Shown: positions 35,912 to 42,975 of the stretch, one piece after another
Layout of the letters: each line of letters opens with the position of its first letter
How positions within the stretch are numbered: the first letter of the stretch is position 1
Assembly (NCBI RefSeq): GCF_003268635.1
Contig: NZ_CP029639.1
Location: 5,405,501 to 5,469,500 of the forward strand
From: Paenibacillus sp. DCT19
Lineage (GTDB): Bacteria; Bacillota; Bacilli; Paenibacillales; Paenibacillaceae
DNA length: 64,000 nt
Direction of reading: 5' to 3'
The notes under the pieces: model-generated
Seen by the model: the letters and a program-made list of their open reading frames with translations, nothing else
Database searches by the model: none
Told to the model about the DNA's origin: nothing
Program-made: the position numbers and the translations under genes

Positions 35912-36766
35912 TCACATCGTTTTGATCATTCTCTTCCAGGTTCTTTGAAATGCATCGAAATTATCTGCAACTTTATAAAGCCCCTCATTCCTGGTGGGAT
36001 CATCATAGTCCATATCCCTCCAATAATAAATCCTCTCCAGATCATCCATCAAAATCTTGCCTCCTGCAGCAGCTTCTCCAATGAGAATGTGCCCGGTTGG
36101 AAATTCATCCTTAAACATATTCCAATACGCAAGATCATATCGTTTCTCTACCTGAACACCGAATATAACGTGTAATGGAATAATCTCATTTAATTCCTCC
36201 ACTGCAAACGTACAGTAATGAACAAGCACTTTACCTCCATTATGATTTCTGAGATATGTCCTGTAGCCCTGAGGCAATTTCCTGTTTATCTTTTGCTCCA
36301 GATCATCTAATATCGCATCGGTAGCGTTGCCGAAACTTCTAAGAAAACTTGGATGTCCTTTCTCAATCGCTTGCCTATATTTCTCAACTTCATCTATGAA
36401 ACGTTCCACATCTTCTTCATGAAGAGCATAAGGACTGAACAACCACTGGACATAATCACGTTTCGTCACATAATCCATCCTGATCCAATGAGAAGGTTGA
36501 TTTCTTAACATATAGGACAAGCAACGCTCCCAGATCCAGTCCTTCTTTTGTTCTAACCAGTTTGACCAACGCTCTATCTTATTAACATCTGTAGCCGACT
36601 GAAGCCCTACAATCGTTCTCAATACACGCTGAGCCAACGCCGCAGTAAACGGACTTGCCTGTATCTGGTTATCAGAAGGACTGAGGTTAAATTTCGCTTC
36701 AAGTAATACTCTATGGAGGGCAAGCAATTCAGTCTCTTCCTCAACGATCAGTTTAGAACTGTCCAT
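35912..36766 (-). CDS. SMI1/KNR4 (SUKH) domain protein with extra N-terminal domain
   Basis: About 284 residues. The C-terminal 140 residues form a SUKH/SMI1-KNR4 domain (ILDDLEQKINRKLPQGYRTYLRNHNGG, TFAVEELNEIIPL, ILIGEAAAGGKILMD), the commonest immunity fold against polymorphic toxins. The first 130 residues are a separate helical domain with several Trp (WSNWLEQKKDWIWERCLSYML) that I do not recognise. The start at 36766 is set by GGGAGG; 29 further upstream codons lack a ribosome site. It is the best functional clue in the cluster. Confidence 0.8.
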   Translation of the reverse strand: MDSSKLIVEEETELLALHRVLLEAKFNLSPSDNQIQASPFTAALAQRVLRTIVGLQSATDVNKIERWSNWLEQKKDWIWERCLSYMLRNQPSHWIRMDYVTKRDYVQWLFSPYALHEEDVERFIDEVEKYRQAIEKGHPSFLRSFGNATDAILDDLEQKINRKLPQGYRTYLRNHNGGKVLVHYCTFAVEELNEIIPLHVIFGVQVEKRYDLAYWNMFKDEFPTGHILIGEAAAGGKILMDDLERIYYWRDMDYDDPTRNEGLYKVADNFDAFQRTWKRMIKTM

Positions 36767-36815
36767 CCCATGTTCCTCCCTCTTTCTCTCTAACCTTGGT
36801 TCTCCACCATAATGT

Positions 36816-37097
36816 CTACTCGTATCGACTTCCTGTATATAAGACCATTGCAATAAGCTTCCAATCTAATTGTTCCAATTGTTCTCTCTCGGATTCTGGG
36901 TACAGCCCACCCATATCCTCAATCCATGATGCCATTCCGTTTAAATAATCCTCCAGCGAAATATTCGCCCAATCCTTCAAATTATTCTTCAAATCCTCCA
37001 CCAAAGAAGAAATAAATCGAACCATATCTTCTCGATTCTCAATCTTCTCCAGATTCTCATAGATATTAGACATATCATTTGCTTCTGGAATACTCAT
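36816..37097 (-). CDS. Small acidic protein (DUF7660-like) in immunity-like cluster
   Basis: About 93 residues, strongly acidic and helical. DMVRFISSLVEDLKNNLKDWANISLEDYLNGMASWIEDMGG resembles a small family that I remember as DUF7660. The ATG at 37097 follows GGTGGTGAT. Small size, acidity and neighbours suggest an immunity protein; no direct evidence. Confidence 0.6.
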   Translation of the reverse strand: MSIPEANDMSNIYENLEKIENREDMVRFISSLVEDLKNNLKDWANISLEDYLNGMASWIEDMGGLYPESEREQLEQLDWKLIAMVLYTGSRYE

Positions 37098-37147
37098 ACT
37101 AATCACCACCACTTTCTCATCGCTATGTATTGTGTCTAGACGCTTTG

Positions 37148-37438
37148 TTAGGTTTGAGCTTCCGTTTCTGACTGAGCCTTCTCTAAGCTTCTACCGATCC
37201 TAATCAGTAACTGAATATGCTCATTACGTAAATGTTCATGCAATCCATCAACCTCATCATCTAGAAAATTATGGCCGATCTGTTCCAGACATGTAGATAA
37301 GATAGCCATCATACCGTATGGATTATATTGCTCCCAACCTTCATCTAAATTCCCCCAGTTCTCAATCACTTTAAGAAAACTTGCAAAGTCATGAACACCT
37401 TCAAACGGTTTATTCCACTCTGCATCAGTAGCATTCAT
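37148..37438 (-). CDS. Hypothetical small acidic protein, 96 residues
   Basis: Not recognised. It is soluble and acidic, with WNKPFEGVHDFASFLKVIENW and EVDGLHEHLRNEHIQLLIRIG. It has the same general character as its neighbour at 36816. The ATG at 37438 follows GGGAGCGA. It probably belongs to the same immunity-like operon. Confidence 0.6.
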   Translation of the reverse strand: MNATDAEWNKPFEGVHDFASFLKVIENWGNLDEGWEQYNPYGMMAILSTCLEQIGHNFLDDEVDGLHEHLRNEHIQLLIRIGRSLEKAQSETEAQT

Positions 37439-37522
37439 TACATTCGCTCCCACTCATTCTTGATATTATGTATCCCAAATCTTAACCACATCACGTCGGC
37501 TATCTGTTCATATCTTGATTCT

Positions 37523-37819
37523 TCAAAATGATACATACTGCACTTCACACGCCCAAGTTGGATGTTTTTCATTCAACCTATTAAGTAACTCTTTCATTCG
37601 AGCGGCATCTTGAGGGATATGATCTTCAACAGATTCCCATCCTACTAGAATTAATTTTTGGGGCATATCAACCAAACCCGCTATGGCATCCCAAAATGCA
37701 TCCCAATTCATGCCGTAGAATTCTGGAAAGCTAGGTACATCTATATCCCCGACAGATCTGATCCGCATTATTGGAAACAGCTCGACTCTAATACGAACTA
37801 AAGCTATTCTCAGTTGCAT
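37523..37819 (-). CDS. Barstar family protein (ribonuclease inhibitor)
   Basis: A 98-residue barstar-like protein. The family core FPEFYGMNWDAFWDAIAGL is clear, followed by a LILVGWESV strand and a C-terminal WACEVQYVSF strand. Barstars bind and block extracellular ribonucleases of the barnase type. No barnase-like toxin gene is nearby, so this is an orphan immunity gene. It is the first gene of the co-oriented run. Length is close to the usual 90 residues. Confidence 0.85.
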   Translation of the reverse strand: MQLRIALVRIRVELFPIMRIRSVGDIDVPSFPEFYGMNWDAFWDAIAGLVDMPQKLILVGWESVEDHIPQDAARMKELLNRLNEKHPTWACEVQYVSF

Positions 37820-37895
37820 TCGTTATGCCTTTTTCACTCTACGATGTAATAAGTCTATAATTTAAGTTTTGCAAAGTAAAATAAAACCTCAACCC

Positions 37896-37942
37896 AAAAA
37901 ACTGGAGCGGAGGGCATAGCCCCACCAGGCTCCAGTCTATGT
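37896..37942 (-). terminator. Terminator of the ECF sigma operon
   Basis: On the reverse strand ACTGGAGC and GCTCCAGT pair, with GGGG/CCTC inner pairing, followed by TTTTTTG. Confidence 0.85.
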
Positions 37943-38032
37943 GTATCTTGACCCCCGCTACACTCTCATGCACATCACTTAACGTCAGCAGGTACTTATG
38001 GACATTTAGTCTATTCCCTGTATACCTTCTCT

Positions 38033-38776
38033 CTATCTCATACTAAATCCTAACTGTCTCAAATATGAATCAAATTGCTCTCTAACACGCTCCAGATCCT
38101 GCTTCTGTTCTGCTGATAATCGCTCCTCATGAATGCTGCCATCCTTATCCACAACGATAGCTTCATACTTCTCCATGTTCTCGAACAAGGCTTGAAATTC
38201 AATGAACTCTTCCTTTGAAAGCCTCTCTTCGGCAGCCTTGTATGTTTCAGTTCGGAATTGTTCACGATCCATCATTTCCTTCTCTTCACTCGCGCCCTCT
38301 AACCGTTTGAAGAAAGGCTCCAAACTTGCCGCCAGCTGGTTGTAATTCTCCTGATCCACTGTGCTCCATTGCTCTGGATGCAATTCTCCTTGTGGATCAG
38401 CATGCGTTAGAGCCATCTGTCCCAGCTGTTTTAGTAGACTCATATACTGCGTGAACTCATCGTCACTAAAATACGCCTTGGCTTCCTGCAGCTTCGCTTC
38501 CAAACGATTGTAATCGGCCGCAGTGCCCCCCAACACGCTTATGTTTTGTTCAGAACCATAGATATCATCTGCAAGATAGGTGTAACCTGCATATGCTCCA
38601 GTAGGAATGATCAGCACCGCCGCAATCACGGCTGCGACTAACCATTTGCGTGGACGTCTTTTTCCCCTGTACTCACTTCGGATCGCTTTGAGCATATTCT
38701 CTTTCCCTTCTAGTGGGTTAGACCACTTCCTTGTCTCCTGGCGATAGGCCGAACGTAATTCATCCTCTAGTTTCAT
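38033..38776 (-). CDS. Membrane-anchored anti-sigma factor-like protein (DUF3600-like)
   Basis: A 247-residue protein. A basic cytoplasmic N-terminus of about 43 residues is followed by one helix (WLVAAVIAAVLIIPTGAYAGY) and an acidic helical extracytoplasmic domain (EAKAYFSDDEFTQYMSLLKQ, LSKEEFIEFQALFENM) rich in Gln and Glu. Start overlaps the stop of the ECF sigma gene (ATGA). That layout fits an anti-sigma factor; I recall similar proteins as DUF3600. The signal it senses is unknown. Confidence 0.78.
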   Translation of the reverse strand: MKLEDELRSAYRQETRKWSNPLEGKENMLKAIRSEYRGKRRPRKWLVAAVIAAVLIIPTGAYAGYTYLADDIYGSEQNISVLGGTAADYNRLEAKLQEAKAYFSDDEFTQYMSLLKQLGQMALTHADPQGELHPEQWSTVDQENYNQLAASLEPFFKRLEGASEEKEMMDREQFRTETYKAAEERLSKEEFIEFQALFENMEKYEAIVVDKDGSIHEERLSAEQKQDLERVREQFDSYLRQLGFSMR

Positions 38777-39354
38777 GCCAATCCTCCACCTTTCCTTTTC
38801 TCAAATGAATGGATTACACTCGTCTTCTGACGCAGCTTCTTAAGTGCAGCATGAATTCGAGATTTAACAGTACCGAGCGGAATATCTAGAATCCAGGCAA
38901 TTTCTTCTTGGGTGTATTCGTTTAAATAGTGCAGGGTAACCACCTGCTGCAATTTGTATGGCAACCGACGTACTTGTTCTAACAGAGGCTGATGTGCCAA
39001 TTTACTGATTAGATCAACGGAGAAATCAATCTCCATGCCGGTGTCTGACTTCTCAATCCGTTGATTAAACCGAAATTGGGTCAGCCTCCGTCTCCTATAA
39101 TTTTTCACCTGTCGCATCGTTATACCCATAAGCCACGGACGAAAAGCACGCCCTGAATCATATCGATCCAACGACCGATACGCATGAATATAAATATCCT
39201 GCACCAAATCTTCCGTATCAGAGACATGATTAATCAGAAACCGGACAGTCCGGTACACATCTGTTACCGTTCTTTCATACAGCTCTCCATAGGCTTCATC
39301 ATCACCAGCTCGTGTTAACGCTACAAGTTCTATGTATTCGTGTTCCTCGCTCAT
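38773..39354 (-). CDS. ECF-family RNA polymerase sigma factor
   Basis: A 193-residue extracytoplasmic-function sigma factor. Region 2 is DVYRTVRFLINHVSDTEDLVQDIYIHAYRSLDRYD and following FRPWLMGITMRQVKNYRRRR; region 4 is LNEYTQEEIAWILDIPLGTVKSRIHAALKKLRQ. It directs polymerase to a stress regulon when released by the overlapping anti-sigma gene. The first 51 codons and the upstream region are present a second time at 41511-41735. Confidence 0.92.
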   Translation of the reverse strand: MSEEHEYIELVALTRAGDDEAYGELYERTVTDVYRTVRFLINHVSDTEDLVQDIYIHAYRSLDRYDSGRAFRPWLMGITMRQVKNYRRRRLTQFRFNQRIEKSDTGMEIDFSVDLISKLAHQPLLEQVRRLPYKLQQVVTLHYLNEYTQEEIAWILDIPLGTVKSRIHAALKKLRQKTSVIHSFEKRKGGGLA

Positions 39355-39421
39355 CTGCCAGCCCCTCTCCTCTATTCACTATATATTGGCATAACGAGCC
39401 TTTATCGTTCGATTTATTTTA

Positions 39422-39496
39422 ATTACAGGTGCCTCTACACGGTTAGGAAAAGCAACGACTAAGCAATTCACTGAACAGGGATGGAATGTCATAGAC
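39422..39496 (+). pseudogene. Remnant of a short-chain dehydrogenase N-terminus
   Basis: In one frame the plus strand reads ITGASTRLGKATTKQFTEQG, continuing WNVI. This is the TGxxxGxG nucleotide-binding start of an SDR. There is no start codon, and the homology ends after about 25 residues, so this is a scrap of a gene. It abuts the end of the segment that is duplicated at 41735. Confidence 0.55.
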
Positions 39497-39612
39497 TGGT
39501 TGAGTTCACCTGCTGTCTTCGAGATACTGGCAATGATCATTGATGAGAGGAAAACCTGTGCACAACTAACCTCCACGGTAAGGAAGTGTTCACTTTTGAA
39601 AGAAAAGATAAT

Positions 39613-39658
39613 AAACCTGACTGGACTGAGACTGTGCTCATGTCCGGGTCAGGTTTTT
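39613..39658 (+). terminator. Terminator-like hairpin
   Basis: AAACCTGAC pairs with GTCAGGTTT and is followed by TT. It may be the old terminator of the gene whose SDR scrap remains upstream. Confidence 0.6.
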
Positions 39659-39719
39659 GATTAGCCTTAATTTTCAGTTCTACACCAAACTCATTAGTTG
39701 AATTTTAAAAGAAAGACAT

Positions 39720-40267
39720 TTAATAACTTATAGTGATATTCTTAAATTTTTTAATCTGTCGATCGTAATTTTTATTATTTACATTTATCTCATATGTATG
39801 TGGTTTATAATACTTATATTGTTTGCTCTCTTCATCATAAGAAGCTTCTCTGTCAATTATTTCAACCTCTTCTGCCCCAATAAAACATAAAAGAACATCG
39901 CGAAATAAAGATAGCAGCTCGACATGTGAAAGACTCCGCAAATCCCCTCATATACCACATTTCCAAAAGTATCACTTGTCGTATACATACCTTTTTTATT
40001 TTCATCAATGAACATAATCTCTTCATCGTGAACAAAAATTGATGTTTGATCTCCATTAAAACTAATAAACAAATCCTGTTTCTCTCCATCAAAACATATA
40101 AATTGAATTGGTGTACTTGATGTTATTTCAATCTCTCTATCGTCTTGAGACAATGTTCTTATAGCTATAGATGAGTTATTCTCGAATTTAGTTATAAAAT
40201 ACTTATAAAGTTCTTCATTAGAAAATTGCATACATACACTGGAACCATAATTCACTTTTTCTGGCAT
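39720..40267 (-). pseudogene. Hypothetical protein (about 182 residues), frameshifted
   Basis: Two overlapping frames read as one protein. The first part (40267 to about 39947) runs MPEKVNYGSSVCMQFSNEEL to FGNVVYEG, and the second (39946 to 39720) continues DLRSLSHVELLSLFRDVLLCF to NITISY. One extra G in the run at 39944-39947 joins them. The family is not recognised; it is a soluble, acidic protein with many beta segments. Position beside the immunity array suggests another immunity-type gene. A sequencing error is as likely as true decay. Confidence 0.6.
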
Positions 40268-40473
40268 TGATTAAACACCGTCCTTGGTACAAGCGTAAAA
40301 GTCATGATAATATTTACATCAATTAAGCGTGTTGTTGACATAAAAGTGCCGATATTTCTAATCATTAAATATTCTACATTAATTCCCACGATTTTCTCAA
40401 GGTAAGCTAAAGCTTCATCTAGGGATAAAAACTGAAACTTAAAACAATGCAGCCACACATAAATGGAAAACAA
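40252..40473 (-). CDS. Possible small protein or gene remnant, 73 residues
   Basis: An open frame with protein-like composition (LSLDEALAYLEKIVGINVEYLMIRNIG) that overlaps the start of the next gene by 16 bases. No convincing ribosome site precedes the TTG. It may be the end of an older, truncated gene. Low certainty. Confidence 0.25.
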   Translation of the reverse strand: MFSIYVWLHCFKFQFLSLDEALAYLEKIVGINVEYLMIRNIGTFMSTTRLIDVNIIMTFTLVPRTVFNQCQKK

Positions 40474-40500
40474 TATCGCTCCCTATATACAATATCACTT

Positions 40501-40642
40501 GCCAGTGTTGATGTTTGTTGACAGGTTCACATAAACATCTACGATTTCTAATTCAGTCATCACCAGTCCCCCTTTAAAAGCTCAATAATTTAATACAGAA
40601 AACGTAACATGGAATATAACTAGGGTCAAGGTATGGGTGTCC
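40501..40642 (-). repeat. Inverted copy of the lsa-gene leader
   Basis: The reverse complement matches 56439-56580 closely, including the ATG and first codons of the 54-codon leader ORF (MTELEIVDVYVNLS). Here that ORF stops after 21 codons (NTGK, then TGA). The copy is inverted relative to the adjacent direct copy at 40661. Confidence 0.85.
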
Positions 40643-40660
40643 TTCAAGGATATGTACGTG

Positions 40661-41538
40661 GGCATGGTTCACAACATAACTAATCAGAATCCGGCACTTT
40701 ATCCTCCTACTATATAGAGTCACTTGGCACTATATCCTAGTCGCTAGGTTTCTTCACCGTATAATTAGGTTGATGTAACGCAAAAAGGCACCGGAGAATG
40801 GAACTTTTTTGTGTTTTTCATCTAAGGAAATCCGGAAATTTTGACTAACCTAAAAAGTCTTAGATAAAGTCATTCATTTCAGAGACAATCTGAAATTCTG
40901 ATTATGTTCAAATGTAAAAGTGAAGCAATCCATGTCATGGTAGCTACTCTGCCGGACTAACTTTTATATTTCACATAAAAAGGATGATCTTTATGTCGTT
41001 AATTAACGTTACTAACCTTACCTTCGCCTATGATGGCAGTTACGATAATATATTTGAACATGTAAGCTTTCAGCTAGACACCGATTGGAAATTGGGTTTT
41101 ACCGGCAGAAACGGGAGAGGCAAAACAACCTTCCTGCAATTGCTGCTTGGTAAATACGAGTACAGTGGGCAGATCTCGGCTAAGGTTGATTTTGAATACT
41201 TCCCTTTCAAAGTAAAGGATAAGAGCATGATGACCCTAGACGTCGTCGAGGACATTTATCCTGAATACCTGCATTGGCAGCTCGCGCGTGAACTTAACCT
41301 GTTGAAAGTATCTGAAGATGTTCTGTATCGGCCTTTCGATTCCTTGTCTCAGGGGGAACAAACCAAAGTCATGCTTGCAGCCTTGTTCCTGAAGGATAAT
41401 CAGTTCGAACTCGCCAGCAATGACAAACTAATGAAGGATATCAAGCGTTTATCCGACTCAGCCAAACGGACGGGTGGATGGTCGCATGAAGTGGAGAAGA
41501 GTAAAAATGGCACCAGATCTTCCGTATCCGAGACATGA
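40661..41538 (+). pseudogene. Truncated duplicate of the Lsa-type ABC-F gene and its leader
   Basis: The segment 40661-41402 repeats 56578-57321 (leader plus the first 137 codons of the ABC-F gene) with scattered substitutions. It then jumps directly to the equivalent of 57541-57662. The missing 219 bases carry the first Walker B motif (LLIDEPTNHLD); short GAT..CAGTT-type repeats lie at both deletion ends. After NGTRS the frame enters the ECF-derived fragment and stops. The ORF from 40993 (ATG SLINVTN) to 41538 still has Walker A (GRNGRGKTT) and LSQGEQ but cannot be a working ABC-F protein. Confidence 0.88.
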
Positions 41539-41735
41539 TTAATCAGAAAGCGGACAGTCCGATACACATCCGTTACTGTTCTCTCATACAGCTCTCCATA
41601 GGCTTTATCATTACCAGCTCGTGTTAACGCTACAAGTTCTATGTATTCGTGTTCCTCGCTCATCTGCCAGCCCCTCTCCTCTATTCACTATATATTGGCA
41701 TACCGAGCACATATCGTTCGATTTATTTTATAATT
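41511..41735 (-). pseudogene. Duplicate 5' fragment of the ECF sigma gene
   Basis: The reverse strand repeats the upstream region and first 51 codons (MSEEHEYIELVALTRAG to SDTEDLV) of the ECF sigma gene at 38773-39354, with about 8 percent base differences (roughly 39206-39420 is the source). It is fused to antisense ABC-F sequence, so translation would continue for about 36 unrelated residues. The copied promoter region could still fire. Confidence 0.85.
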
Positions 41736-41955
41736 AAAATTTCTTGCTGCTTCGCAAGCCAATGAGATCATGCAAAAAAAAGCCTACCCCATAACAACAA
41801 GATGGATTCACCCATCATTAACGTTGGATAAGCTTGCATTTTGTCTTGGATAAGTTCTTTTTCAGTTATAAATAGCCACAATAGCAACTAGAAGTATAAT
41901 GAGTACGAGTCCACGCGCGGTCTCTGTTTAATAAATAATTTAATGCTTCAAACTA
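41736..41955. other. Intergenic region
   Basis: About 220 AT-rich bases between the mosaic duplicate and the UDG-like gene. No gene or terminator is convincing. Confidence 0.4.
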
Positions 41956-42735
41956 TTAATCAAGAATTCGTTCGCTTAACGCTTTTTCAAGCAATACAAA
42001 TATTGTTTTCTCCTTATAGTGCAACGAATAATTGGGATGATAGGTACGGTATGTATGGTACGGCAATGTCGAATGCACTACACGTGACAACACATTGGCT
42101 CCAATATCCTCAATGGATTCGAACCTCAAAGACTCATCGATGTTCCCCACACGACTAAATGTCTCTATCAGCCTATTATCGTAATACGGCCCCGTCAAAA
42201 ATATGACAACGTCAGGTGCAAGCGCTGAAATTTCCATGGGCAAGACATTGTACTCCTGTTGAAGCAAACTTTCAATTGCATGTGGTGGTCTTGTATTGGC
42301 GTAATCAAACCGAACTAATTCAGTATGCAAAAATCCATCATCCCCCACCCCTGGCGAGATCACCCGGTAGAGCCTTCTCATTCCTTTCCAGAATGGCGTA
42401 TGGTCATACTTACGGTGATATCGCAAATCCTCATACATCCATTGCAGAAACTTTACTATTTTCTCTCGTTGTATCTCTTTGTCATCATTAGCAAAAGTCT
42501 GTAAAGTCGTTTGGAACGGATCCCAACCATTCGTTTCTTGTCCTACAAAAAGAACCTTTCTCTTAGCCTTCCTGTAGGCCGGCAATACTTTAACTAAGAA
42601 CGGGTTAGATAACTTTGCTAAGTCATCCGAATCTAATTGCTCCATCAGCTCCATTAACCTATACCAGCGCTCATCATAGGCCGCCTTCAACTGATTCTCC
42701 ATATCCATCTCACGCGTGAATGCTTCTATGCTCAT
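41956..42735 (-). CDS. Uracil-DNA glycosylase superfamily-like protein
   Basis: A 259-residue protein. VLFVGQETNGWDPF near residue 80 resembles the first UDG motif. LAPDVVIFLTGPYYDNRL matches the central strand motif, and YRTYHPNY resembles the C-terminal His-containing motif. It may be a DNA-repair enzyme or a UDG-fold protein with another role; the catalytic residues are not certain. AAGGAGAC precedes the ATG. It is a single minus-strand gene, divergent from mprF. Confidence 0.65.
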   Translation of the reverse strand: MSIEAFTREMDMENQLKAAYDERWYRLMELMEQLDSDDLAKLSNPFLVKVLPAYRKAKRKVLFVGQETNGWDPFQTTLQTFANDDKEIQREKIVKFLQWMYEDLRYHRKYDHTPFWKGMRRLYRVISPGVGDDGFLHTELVRFDYANTRPPHAIESLLQQEYNVLPMEISALAPDVVIFLTGPYYDNRLIETFSRVGNIDESLRFESIEDIGANVLSRVVHSTLPYHTYRTYHPNYSLHYKEKTIFVLLEKALSERILD

Positions 42736-42827
42736 CTCAAAGTCTCCTTAATATACAACTAATTTCCCATTCGGATATTCGACTTTCCATCCAGATAACT
42801 TACGGTTTCAATCTACTCCTCCAATTC

Positions 42828-42882
42828 TTCAGATTTTCTTTAGAAATATACCCATGAAATCCTTAGTTTTTTTCAATATGAT
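42828..42882 (+). promoter_or_regulatory. Promoter and tandem regulator box of mprF
   Basis: TTCAGATTTTCTTTAGAAAT contains two TTYAGA repeats 11 bases apart, one helical turn, as bound by OmpR-type regulators. Further down is CCTTAGTTTTTTTCAATATGAT, with TATGAT at 42877-42882 as -10. Almost the same sequence with the same spacing precedes dedA (47478-47531). Confidence 0.75.
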
Positions 42883-42975
42883 TCCTGTACGGCAGGAAGC
42901 TCGCAAAATATCCGTGACTCGTGCCCTATAAACGTTAAAATTCTATTTTTTCATAAAGGTGGAGTCCAAGACACA

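Noticed and set aside
40984..41538. Functional second ABC-F resistance gene
   Set aside because: It lacks the first Walker B motif and the whole second ATPase domain, and is fused to foreign sequence.
39206..41735. Composite transposon flanked by the two ECF fragments
   Set aside because: The repeats are direct, but no transposase or insertion-sequence ends are present between them.
41863..41940. Reverse-strand frame ending LVLIILLVAIVAIYN as a small membrane protein
   Set aside because: No start codon and a stop just upstream; at most a remnant.
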